The position numbers and the translations under genes were made by a program. Under the pieces are notes generated by a model. It saw nothing but the letters and a program-made list of their open reading frames with translations, searched no databases and was not told where the DNA came from. A stretch of DNA of 64,000 nucleotides. Origin: CAYTZH01 sp964442285. GTDB lineage: Bacteria > Myxococcota_A > UBA9160 > JAFDET01. The number at the start of each line of letters is the position of its first letter. Position 1 is the first letter of the stretch. Location of the stretch: contig CAYTZH010000010.1 of the NCBI GenBank assembly GCA_964442285.1, positions 61,994 to 125,993 on the forward strand. Reading direction: 5' to 3'. Positions 1-7,784 of the stretch are shown here, one piece after another.

Positions 1-22
1 TACTGCGAGACGACGAGGATCC

Positions 23-1435
23 TCATTCGTCGACGAGCTCGGGAAGCTGCAGGGGCGCGCAGGGGAAGACCAGGGCGTCGGCCTCGGGAAGGCCGCGCCC
101 GAGGGTCTCGACCAGCGCCGCCCAGTCGCGGAAGAGGTGCCCGCCGCGGTACTTGCGCCGGAAGCCCCAGTCCGGGAAGCGCTCGGACCAGACCAGGGTC
201 CGGGCGTCGCCGGGCGACGGGGCGGGCGCGGCCACGTCGGGCGGCAGCCGGCCTTCGCCCGCGGCGAAGGCGGCGTAGGCCAGGTGGTTCATGTGGAAGT
301 AGCAGGTGCGCGCCGCGAGCACGGGCGTCGGCAGGGCCCGGGCCAGGCCCCGCAGCCAGGCGGACCAGGCGCGGGGCTCGCGGAGCCAGCCGGGCAGGTT
401 GCGCAGCAGCCGGCGCGGGTCGACGCCGCTGCCCATGCCCATGCCGTGGTAGAAGACCCCGTCGCTGGCGGCGTTCACCGCCACGGTCCAGGGCGCGTCG
501 AACTTCTTCGCGATGGTGATGCTCTTGCCCATCTGGATCGGATCCGTGTCGAGGGGGAAGGCGTTCACGACCACCGCCTGCGCGCGGTCGGCCAGCGCCC
601 GCGGCACGGGCGTGCGGCCGATCTCCCGGGCGCGGCGGGCGGCGGCCCGATGGGCCTCCACCGGGTCGCCCGTCCAGAGGCCCGCCAGCTCGGCCCGACC
701 GTTCATCACCGCGCACACCGCGGCATGCACGCCCACCTGGCGCGCGACGGCCTCGGACCAGGCGCGCCGGTCGAGGCGGCCCCCGGCCGCCTCGAGGCTG
801 CCGACCTCCCGGGGCGGCAGGCTGCCGTGGAAGTGGGCGATGGTCAGGCGGCCCGCGACCCCGGGCACCACCATCTTGGCGCCGCCGCCGAAGCCGGTCT
901 CGTTGTGGGGGATCACGCCGCCCACGACGATCCGCAGGTCCGCCTCGAGGAAGTGCCGGTTCAGGTAGACCGGGCCGCCCGCCACGTGTCCCACGAAGCG
1001 GACGTCGGGTCCCATGAAGTCGTGCATGACCACGGCGCCCGCCCGCTCCGCGGCCGGACCGAGCTTGCGCGCGGTCTCGTCGGCGGTCATGGGGCGGTGG
1101 GCGGCGGTGCCCACCAGGAGGGTGACGGCGTCCCCGCCGAGGCCGCCCGCGGCGAGGGCGTCCAGCAGCCGGGGCAGGAAGCGGTGCACGGGCGTCGGCC
1201 GGGTGAGGTCGTCCACGGCGATCACCGCGCAGCGGCGCCCCCGGGCCAGCTCCGTCAGGGGCGGGCCGCCCACGGGTGCCGCGAACGCCCGCGCGATCGC
1301 CGCCTCGTCCGCGGCCGGGGCATCCTCCGGGTCGAGCCGATGCAGCCGCCAGCCCGGCGGGAACGCGAGCTCCCGGTCGGGGAGATCGGTCCAGGCGCCG
1401 AACGGAAGGGCCACGCGCGGAGGCTCGGGGCTCAT
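23..1435 (-). CDS. LarA-like (lactate racemase N-terminal domain, DUF2088) protein
   Basis: 470 aa. The protein shows the LarA-type signatures: DLTRPTP at about residues 76-82, GTAAHRP at 109-115, and IPHNETGFGGGAKM at 175-188, whose Lys187 sits where LarA Lys184 holds the nickel-pincer nucleotide, followed by histidines 201 and 203. LarA enzymes racemise or epimerise 2-hydroxy acids. The true substrate is unknown, and the cofactor genes larB, larC and larE are not in the window. The ATG start has a strong ribosome site (GGAGGAGC directly upstream on the minus strand). It is divergent from an ATP-grasp/deacetylase pair across 138 bp, and its downstream neighbour lies outside the window. Family assignment is good; substrate is not assignable. 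Confidence 0.8.
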   Translation of the reverse strand: MSPEPPRVALPFGAWTDLPDRELAFPPGWRLHRLDPEDAPAADEAAIARAFAAPVGGPPLTELARGRRCAVIAVDDLTRPTPVHRFLPRLLDALAAGGLGGDAVTLLVGTAAHRPMTADETARKLGPAAERAGAVVMHDFMGPDVRFVGHVAGGPVYLNRHFLEADLRIVVGGVIPHNETGFGGGAKMVVPGVAGRLTIAHFHGSLPPREVGSLEAAGGRLDRRAWSEAVARQVGVHAAVCAVMNGRAELAGLWTGDPVEAHRAAARRAREIGRTPVPRALADRAQAVVVNAFPLDTDPIQMGKSITIAKKFDAPWTVAVNAASDGVFYHGMGMGSGVDPRRLLRNLPGWLREPRAWSAWLRGLARALPTPVLAARTCYFHMNHLAYAAFAAGEGRLPPDVAAPAPSPGDARTLVWSERFPDWGFRRKYRGGHLFRDWAALVETLGRGLPEADALVFPCAPLQLPELVDE

Positions 1436-1573
1436 GCTCCTCCTTCGGTCGCCGAGGCGGGCTCGGGGCGCCGAAGGGATACCCCATCCCGGCCCGCACC
1501 GCGCCCGCCCCGTGCGCTCCCCCGCGCCACTTTGCGGGCCACGGCGCGGCCCCGCGCGCTACCCTGCGGCGCC

Positions 1574-2785
1574 ATGGCGCCTCCGGCAGCGAGTCTCCCC
1601 GGAGCGGTGGTCTTCACCGTGTCGCCCACGGGTCTCGCCGTGGCGCGCTCGCTCGCGCCCCGGGGCGTCGCGGTCTGGGGCGTCGACCCCGACCGCTGGG
1701 AGATCGGCCACGCTTCCCGCTGGTTGCGCCGCGATCCGCGCTTCTCCTTCCTGCCGCCGGGCCCGGCGCTGCTGGAGGCCCTGCTGGCGTTCGGGGCCGA
1801 GCAGGCCCAGCGGCCGGTGCTCTTCCTGGGCGGCGACCCCTACATGGACTTCGTCGCCGAGCACCACGAGCGGCTCCGGGATCGCTTCGTGCTGGCCGAA
1901 TCCATGCGACCCGAGGTCCTGAGCGTCCTGCTCAACAAACGGACCTTCTACGAGCGTTGTCAGCGTCTGGGGGCGGCCATGCCCACCACCTATTTCCCGA
2001 GCGATGTCGCCGAGGCGCGCGCGGCGTCGGCGGAGCTGCGCTACCCGGCCATCGTGAAGCCCACCCACGCCCACCTCGTGCGCCAGCGACTCGGCGGCAA
2101 CAAGCTGGTGGAAGTGGGCGACGCCGAAGCCCTCGTCGCCTGGTGGGAGCGCTTCCGCGCGTGGGGCACCGACTCGGTGCTGCAGGAGATCATCCCCGGG
2201 CCCGAGCGCAACATCATGGTGGGCGGGGTCTACATGGATGCGCAGCTCCGCTGTCGATCCCTCTTCACCGGCCGGAAGAATCGGCAGTATCCGCCCTGGT
2301 ACGGCTCCGGCTCCTACATGGAGGCCTGCTGGTCCGACGAGATCGCCGCGCTCTCCGAGGACCTCCTGCAGCGCCTCGAGTACCGCGGCGTGGCCGGGAC
2401 CGAGTTCAAGTGGGACGAGCGGGACGGCGTCTGGAAGCTGATCGAGGTGAATCCGCGTCCCACGCTCTGGTTCGCCCTCACCCGCGCCGCCGGCGTCGAC
2501 GTGGTCTGGGACGCCTACTGCGATCTGCTCGGTCGTCCCAACGAGGTGCACGTCAATTGCCAGGACGATCGCGCCCGCTGGCAGCTCCTGGTCCGCGACC
2601 TGGTGAGCAGCTGGCACTTCCTGCGCCACGAGGACCTCGGCCTGCGGGAGTACTGGCGCACCGTGGTGGATCCCCGCGGCAAGGAGTACGCGGTGCTCTC
2701 CCTCCGGGATCCGGGCACCCTGTTCGCGTATCCTCTGAACAGCTTCTCCAAGTGGTGGAACCACGTCCGTCGGAGATCCTCGTGA
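1574..2785 (+). CDS. ATP-grasp domain ligase (carboxylate-amine ligase type)
   Basis: 403 aa. It has an N-terminal Rossmann-like pre-ATP-grasp part (VVFTVSPTGLAVARSL), then the ATP-grasp fold with a lysine in YPAIVKPTH, the region GNKLVEVGD, and the metal-binding end LIEVNPRPTLW. Such enzymes join a carboxylate to an amine or similar nucleophile using ATP. The ATG was chosen because the conserved fold begins right after it and the frame upstream is an implausible Arg/Pro/Gly-rich shadow. No Shine-Dalgarno is visible and a TACCCT hexamer lies 9 bp upstream, so the message may be nearly leaderless. Its stop overlaps the GTG of the next gene (GTGA), pointing to co-translation with a polysaccharide deacetylase and so to a surface-polymer role. 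Substrate unknown. Confidence 0.8.
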   Translation: MAPPAASLPGAVVFTVSPTGLAVARSLAPRGVAVWGVDPDRWEIGHASRWLRRDPRFSFLPPGPALLEALLAFGAEQAQRPVLFLGGDPYMDFVAEHHERLRDRFVLAESMRPEVLSVLLNKRTFYERCQRLGAAMPTTYFPSDVAEARAASAELRYPAIVKPTHAHLVRQRLGGNKLVEVGDAEALVAWWERFRAWGTDSVLQEIIPGPERNIMVGGVYMDAQLRCRSLFTGRKNRQYPPWYGSGSYMEACWSDEIAALSEDLLQRLEYRGVAGTEFKWDERDGVWKLIEVNPRPTLWFALTRAAGVDVVWDAYCDLLGRPNEVHVNCQDDRARWQLLVRDLVSSWHFLRHEDLGLREYWRTVVDPRGKEYAVLSLRDPGTLFAYPLNSFSKWWNHVRRRSS

Positions 2786-3756
2786 GCGTCGGCAGCGATC
2801 CGATCCCGAACATGATGACCGTCGACGTGGAGGACTGGTTCCACATCCTCGACGCCGACGAGGCGCCGGACCGGGAGGGCTGGGCCGCGCTCGAGTCGCG
2901 GGTCGTCGCCAACACCGAGCGCCTGCTCGCGCTCTTCGCGGCGGCGGAGGTGCGCACCACCTGCTTCATCGTCGGCTGGGTGGCCTGGCGCTGCCCGGAG
3001 CTCGTGCGGCGGATCGCCGACGCCGGCCACGAGGTGGCCTCCCACAGCTTCTGGCACGAGATCCTTCACCGCCACGACCGCGCCTCCCTGGCCCGCGACC
3101 TCGAGCGCTCCCGGAAGCTGCTGCAGGACCTCTCCGGGCAGCCGGTGCGGGGCTTCCGCGCCCCCGGCGCCTCGGTCACGGCGGAGACGGCCTGGGCCTT
3201 CGACGTGCTGGTGGAGCAGGGCTTCGCCTACGACGCCTCGATCTGCCCCGGCGTGTCGAGCCACGGCGGCTTCCGCTCGCCCTTCCCGGGGCCCCACCGG
3301 GTGCGCTGCGAGGCCGGCGAGCTGGTGGAGATCCCGTCCTCCACCGCCGAGCTGGGCGGGCGCCGGATCCCCTACGCCGGCGGCGGCTACCTGCGCCTGT
3401 TCCCGTACCTGCTGATCCGGGGCGCCCTGCGTCGGGACAACCGCGCCGGTCGCCCCGCCAACGTGTACCTGCATCCGCGGGAGATCGATCCGGCGCAGCC
3501 GCGCATGGCGCTGCCCGCCAAGCGCCGCTTCAAGTACTACGTGGGCCTGCGCAGCACCGAGGAGAAGGTGCGGGCGCTGCTGCGCGACTTCCGCTGGACC
3601 TCGTGCGCGGACTGGATCGCGCGCTTCGGGCCGGCCGAGGGGACCGACGTCCTGGACGTGCGCGCGACCGCGGCGGAGCACCCGCCCGCGCCCGATCCGG
3701 CGCGCGTACCGCCCGCGCCCCCGCTCGAGGCCTACGCCGAGAGCGTGGCCTCGTAG
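2782..3756 (+). CDS. Polysaccharide deacetylase (XrtA/PEP-CTERM-associated type)
   Basis: 324 aa. Carbohydrate esterase 4 fold: it opens with MMTVDVEDWFH (first catalytic Asp pair), then AGHEVASHSFWHE (metal-binding His), GFRAPGASV, and a C-terminal YLHPREID segment. This layout, with the TVDVEDWF start, is that of the deacetylases found beside exosortase/EPS loci, which remove N-acetyl groups from a polysaccharide. The GTG start overlaps the previous stop (GTGA) and has GGAG 6 bases upstream; ATG codons at 2812 and 2815 lack a ribosome site. The tail beyond about residue 290 is Pro/Ala-rich. It ends tail-to-tail with the minus-strand 882-aa gene, overlapping it by 25 bp. Confidence 0.88.
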   Translation: MSVGSDPIPNMMTVDVEDWFHILDADEAPDREGWAALESRVVANTERLLALFAAAEVRTTCFIVGWVAWRCPELVRRIADAGHEVASHSFWHEILHRHDRASLARDLERSRKLLQDLSGQPVRGFRAPGASVTAETAWAFDVLVEQGFAYDASICPGVSSHGGFRSPFPGPHRVRCEAGELVEIPSSTAELGGRRIPYAGGGYLRLFPYLLIRGALRRDNRAGRPANVYLHPREIDPAQPRMALPAKRRFKYYVGLRSTEEKVRALLRDFRWTSCADWIARFGPAEGTDVLDVRATAAEHPPAPDPARVPPAPPLEAYAESVAS

Positions 3757-6380
3757 ACGCCCGTCACCCCGTCCACCGCCTGCAGGGCCACCTCGCGCAC
3801 CCGGCGGCGCACGCCGTCGGCGGCGAGCGCCGCCGGCACGTCGACGCTGGCCCGTCGGTAGGGGAGGGAGGAGCGCAGCCGCAGGGTGTCGCCCGCACGC
3901 TCGGCGGTGATGCCGCTCGCCGCGCCGTCGACGGCGTCCGCCGCCACCACCAGCTCCCAGGCCGCGTCCCGCGCGTCCACCCGGAAGCGCAGCGGGCCGG
4001 GCTCCACCGGCGAGCGCCGCGCCGGCCAGCGCTCGCCGTCGCGCTCGATCCAGGCCTCGCGGACCCGTCCGAAGAGCCAGGCCGGGGGCAGCACCGTCAC
4101 CTCCCGGGGCTGCTCCGCCGACACCGGGATGTCGCGGCCCACCAGCCGCAGCACGTAGCGATAGGTCTCCTGCCCCGCGTCGGGCGCCGCCAGCTCCACC
4201 ACCTCCTCGTCGCGCCAGGCCAGCAGCCGGGGCGTGTAGCGCTCGTACCAGGCGAGCACCGCGTCCCGGGTGCGGGAGAAGCGTACCTCCGGGTGGGCGC
4301 GGGCCACGTGGGCCAGGTGGTCGCGGATCGTGGCCCAGTCGCCGTAGCCCGCCTCGAGGGAGTCCCACTGCCGACCCATGCGCCAGTTAATGAACTTGTC
4401 GTGGGTCATGGCGCAGATCACGTGCACGCCGGGGAGCGCGCCGCCCTCCGGCGTGCGCAGGGCGTCGATCCGACCGTCGACGTAGCCGTTCAGCACGCCC
4501 ACGTCCGAGAGGAAGTCGGCCTCGATGTTGAACTCGGCGCGGATCTCCAGGGCCCGCATGCGCTCGGGGCCGGCCGCCGGCTGGCGCGGATCGCCGTCGA
4601 CCGGGTAGGTGGCCCGGGCCATCGGCCGGTGGTAGAGCCGCGGCTTCGGCACGTCGCTGTCCGCCAGCAGCTCGAGCCGCTGGAGCAGGGCGAGGGAGCG
4701 CGCGCGCTCGGGGGCGTCCTCGCCGAAGTCGAAGGAGCCGGCGCGGAAGCAGGTGACCCGGAAGCGCGGGTCGCCCAGGCGCCCGAGGGCCTCGAGCGCG
4801 CCGATGCCGCGCCAGGTGGCCCAGGCGCGGGAGCCCTCCAGCGCGGCGTCGCCCAGGGCGGGGAAGGCGCGGCTCCAGAACCCGCGCTGGGGCAGCGGCG
4901 TCTCGAGGAACGCCGCGGGCGTGGTCACCCGGTCCGACTCGGGATCGAAGCCGTGGCAGAAGACGTCGGTGCCCGGGTCGTGGAAGGCGTGGCAGTGCAG
5001 GCCCAGGTCGTTGCCGTTCGCCACCGCCTCGATCAGGTGCTCGGCGCTGGCGTCGGCGACCGCCTGCCAGGTGTCGCCGCGGGACTGGCGCGCGGCCCAG
5101 GGCACCAGGTGGAGGGAGCCCACGTCCACCATGTGGGTCCAGGCCGCGCCCTGCTCGTTGGCCACCTGCTCGGCGAAGCGCGACTTGTCCACCAGGGTCT
5201 TGCGCGCCGCCTCGGCGTCGGTGGCCTCGCGCTCGTCGTAGAGCTCGTGGTCCTCGGTGATCGTGTAGTGGATCTCGCCAGGCTCCCGGTCGGGAACGCC
5301 GAACGCCAGCGACAGCCGCTCCACCCGGGCTCCCGAGGCCAGCGCCAGCTCCAGGCGCCACGGCCGACCGCCGGCCACGGCGTCGGGCCGGAGAGCGGTC
5401 ACGCGCACCGTGAGCGACGTGTTGCCCTCCGCCACCGGAATCCGCCCCCGCGGCTCGCAGAGGAGTCCGTGGCCGCAGGGCTCGAGCACGTGGAGCCCGG
5501 CCGCACCCCCGGAGACCTGGACCCCGACCTCGATCTCGACGGATTCGCCGACCTCGAGCGCGGCCGGGCGGGTGCCGGAGACCGACAGCCTCAGGTGGGC
5601 CACGTGCCCGCTCCCGGACAGGCGCTCCAGACCGACGATGGCCGCGTCGCACCCGGGGTCGAGGGCCAGGGCGCGGCCCCAGGCCTCCCGGGCGCGCTCC
5701 GGCGCCGCGTGCTCGCAGGCGTCGCCCAGCTCGGACCAGACGGCGACGTCCAGGGGGTCCAGGTCCGCGGCGCGCTCCAGGGCGCCCTCCGCCAGGCTCG
5801 CGACGCCGGAGGCCAGGGCGCGGCGGCCGAGGGCGAGCCAGAGGTCCGCGCGACCGCCGTCGAGCCGGCCGGCCTCGTCGAGCAGGCGCTCCTCCCGCGC
5901 GCGGTCGCCGGCCCGGGCCGCCGCGGCGGCCAGGTGGAGCAGGCCGTCCACCCGGCTGCCCAGGGGCGCGTCCGACTTGCGCAGCGCGGCCTCGGCGTCG
6001 CCGAAGCGCCCCTCGGCCAGGAGCTTCTCGAGGTCCTCGGAGGGGCCGCCGCCCTGGCGACGCGAGCGGCGCCAGGCCAGGGTGGTGCGCAGGGCGCCGA
6101 GCACCGAGGTCTCGAGGGTGTTGTGGGCGAGGTGCTCGAAGGCGTCCCGGTGCCGGGCCGCCGCGCCCGCATCGCCCCGGGCCTCGGCGCGGGCGGCGAG
6201 CAGCCGGTGGGCGTCCCGCGCCCCGGGGTGGATGCGCAAGGCGGCCCAGGCGGCCCCGGGCAGCCAGGACCCCACCCGCACGAGGCCCGCCGCGGTCAGC
6301 TCCCGCGCCGCCCGCCGCAGCACGAAGGCGTCGTGGGCCGTGACCTGGCGCAGCAGCAGCGCGAGCTCGCGTCGCTTCAC
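3732..6380 (-). CDS. Large TPR protein with C-terminal deacetylase-like barrel (unknown function)
   Basis: 882 aa. Three parts are visible. Residues about 1-270 are Ala/Leu/Arg-rich helical TPR-like repeats. About 280-400 is a beta-rich, Ig-like stretch. The C-terminal half starts at EIHYTITEDHELYD and includes NDLGLHCHAFHDPG and CFRAGSFDFGED, which recall the HxH and Arg-containing motifs of polysaccharide-deacetylase barrels. I do not recognise the family; the deacetylase relation is tentative. No signal peptide is seen. The GTG start overlaps the stop of the PaaK-like gene (GTGA), so it is the last gene of the minus-strand exosortase operon. It converges with, and overlaps by 25 bp, the true deacetylase gene. 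Confidence 0.7.
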   Translation of the reverse strand: MKRRELALLLRQVTAHDAFVLRRAARELTAAGLVRVGSWLPGAAWAALRIHPGARDAHRLLAARAEARGDAGAAARHRDAFEHLAHNTLETSVLGALRTTLAWRRSRRQGGGPSEDLEKLLAEGRFGDAEAALRKSDAPLGSRVDGLLHLAAAAARAGDRAREERLLDEAGRLDGGRADLWLALGRRALASGVASLAEGALERAADLDPLDVAVWSELGDACEHAAPERAREAWGRALALDPGCDAAIVGLERLSGSGHVAHLRLSVSGTRPAALEVGESVEIEVGVQVSGGAAGLHVLEPCGHGLLCEPRGRIPVAEGNTSLTVRVTALRPDAVAGGRPWRLELALASGARVERLSLAFGVPDREPGEIHYTITEDHELYDEREATDAEAARKTLVDKSRFAEQVANEQGAAWTHMVDVGSLHLVPWAARQSRGDTWQAVADASAEHLIEAVANGNDLGLHCHAFHDPGTDVFCHGFDPESDRVTTPAAFLETPLPQRGFWSRAFPALGDAALEGSRAWATWRGIGALEALGRLGDPRFRVTCFRAGSFDFGEDAPERARSLALLQRLELLADSDVPKPRLYHRPMARATYPVDGDPRQPAAGPERMRALEIRAEFNIEADFLSDVGVLNGYVDGRIDALRTPEGGALPGVHVICAMTHDKFINWRMGRQWDSLEAGYGDWATIRDHLAHVARAHPEVRFSRTRDAVLAWYERYTPRLLAWRDEEVVELAAPDAGQETYRYVLRLVGRDIPVSAEQPREVTVLPPAWLFGRVREAWIERDGERWPARRSPVEPGPLRFRVDARDAAWELVVAADAVDGAASGITAERAGDTLRLRSSLPYRRASVDVPAALAADGVRRRVREVALQAVDGVTGVYEATLSA

Positions 6381-7780
6381 GCCAGGCGGCCCGTCTCGAG
6401 CTGCGACACCACGGCGCGGAACTTCCCGTTGGGAAGCCGCGGGATGGCGTCGACCACCTCGTAGGCGATCTCGATCTCGTGACCCAGGCGGCTGCGGAAC
6501 TCGGCGTCGAGCTCCTTGCGGGCCGCGTCGTCGAAGCCCGCCCGCGGGACCAGGCGCACCACGATCCGGTCCCGGCTGGACTGCACGATCTGCGCCTCCT
6601 TCACCTCGAGGGCGTCCTTGAAGACGTGGTCCATCCGCCCGATGCGGCGGCCATCGGGGGTCACCACGAAGTCCTCGATGCGCCCGTCGATCCGCTCCAG
6701 GAGCGGGCGCGCCCGACCACAGGGACAGCTCGCCCGCTTGAGCAGCGTGGCCACGTCGCCGGTGCGGTAGCGCAGCAGCGGCATGGCGCGATTGGCGAAG
6801 CCGGTGGAGATCACCTCGCCGCGCACCCAGTCCTCGGTCTCCTCGTGGGGATCGATCTCCACCACGCCGAACTCGGTGTCGACGTGGTAGTGGCCGGCCG
6901 GGCACTGCAGCACCGATACGCTGAACTCGGAGTTGCCGTAGCGGTCGGCCACGACGGCGCCGGTCGCCTGGGCGATCCGATCGCGATGGAAGTCCAGCAG
7001 CGTCTCCGACGACGGGAACACGGCGCGGGGCGCCGCGGCGCCGAGGTCGATCCCGCGGTCGAGCAGGTGCTGGGAGATCAGTCCCAGCGAGGAAGGATAG
7101 CCCTGCCAGAAGCGGTAGCCGGGTCGCTGCAGCTCCCGGGCGTAGGCGTCCAGGAACTCGGCGCGCATGTGGTAGAGCGAGAAGATCATCCGGGAGCGCG
7201 CCCGGTCGTAGCGCCAGAACGGCGGGCGGGCCTGGGTGAAGGGGACCGCCATCTGGCCGCCGAAGGCGGCGAAGCGGTCGCCGAGCTTCACGCCGTACCA
7301 GCCCCGCTGGCGCCAGATCACGCCGTACTCCCAGCCCAGCGCCTCCCGGGTGTGGAAGAGCCGCAGGGCCGTGCCGGTGGTGCCGCTCGAGTGCCCGCCG
7401 ATGATCTGGCGCTCCGGGATGCCCTCGCTCTTCAGCGCCTCGGCGTTCTCCCGCACCGTCTCCTTGGGGAGGAAGGGGACCTTGGCCAGATCGTCGCTGC
7501 CGCGGATCGAGGCCGGATCGATGCCCTCCCGCGTGAACAGGGTGCGGTAGTAGGGCACCGTGCGAGCCGCCCAGAGGATCATCTCCCGCAGCCGCCGGTC
7601 CTGGTCCTCGCGGATCTGCTCCGGGGAGTTGAAGTCGGTCCGCTCGAGCTCGTCGAGGATGCGGCGGAACGGTGCGCCGAAGCGGTGCCGGTAGCTGCGC
7701 CAGCCCCAGGCCGCCACCGCCAGCTCCTGGGCGGCGATGGGAAGCCGGTCGTACAGGCGGTGCATGCGGCTTCGCGCCAT
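6377..7780 (-). CDS. PaaK/CapK-like adenylate-forming enzyme
   Basis: 467 aa, close to phenylacetate-CoA ligase family length. The nucleotide-binding motif HSSGTTGTA lies at about residues 130-138, RYGNSEF carries the acidic A5-like motif, and LLRYRTGDVA is the A7-like motif. Two cysteine clusters (LQCPAGHY and CPCGRARP) match the structural zinc-type cysteines of PaaK/CapK relatives, and LPNGKFRAV supplies the C-terminal lysine. Members near capsule or EPS genes (CapK) are thought to activate an acid for polymer decoration; the acid is unknown here. ATG start, 4 bp after the upstream oxidoreductase stop; the stop overlaps the next GTG. Part of the minus-strand exosortase operon. Confidence 0.85.
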   Translation of the reverse strand: MARSRMHRLYDRLPIAAQELAVAAWGWRSYRHRFGAPFRRILDELERTDFNSPEQIREDQDRRLREMILWAARTVPYYRTLFTREGIDPASIRGSDDLAKVPFLPKETVRENAEALKSEGIPERQIIGGHSSGTTGTALRLFHTREALGWEYGVIWRQRGWYGVKLGDRFAAFGGQMAVPFTQARPPFWRYDRARSRMIFSLYHMRAEFLDAYARELQRPGYRFWQGYPSSLGLISQHLLDRGIDLGAAAPRAVFPSSETLLDFHRDRIAQATGAVVADRYGNSEFSVSVLQCPAGHYHVDTEFGVVEIDPHEETEDWVRGEVISTGFANRAMPLLRYRTGDVATLLKRASCPCGRARPLLERIDGRIEDFVVTPDGRRIGRMDHVFKDALEVKEAQIVQSSRDRIVVRLVPRAGFDDAARKELDAEFRSRLGHEIEIAYEVVDAIPRLPNGKFRAVVSQLETGRLA

Positions 7781-7784
7781 GGCA

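Noticed and set aside
2612..2627. TGGCACTTCCTGCGCC resembling a -24/-12 promoter
   Set aside because: It lies inside the ATP-grasp gene, lacks the TT before GC, and no gene starts at a fitting distance.
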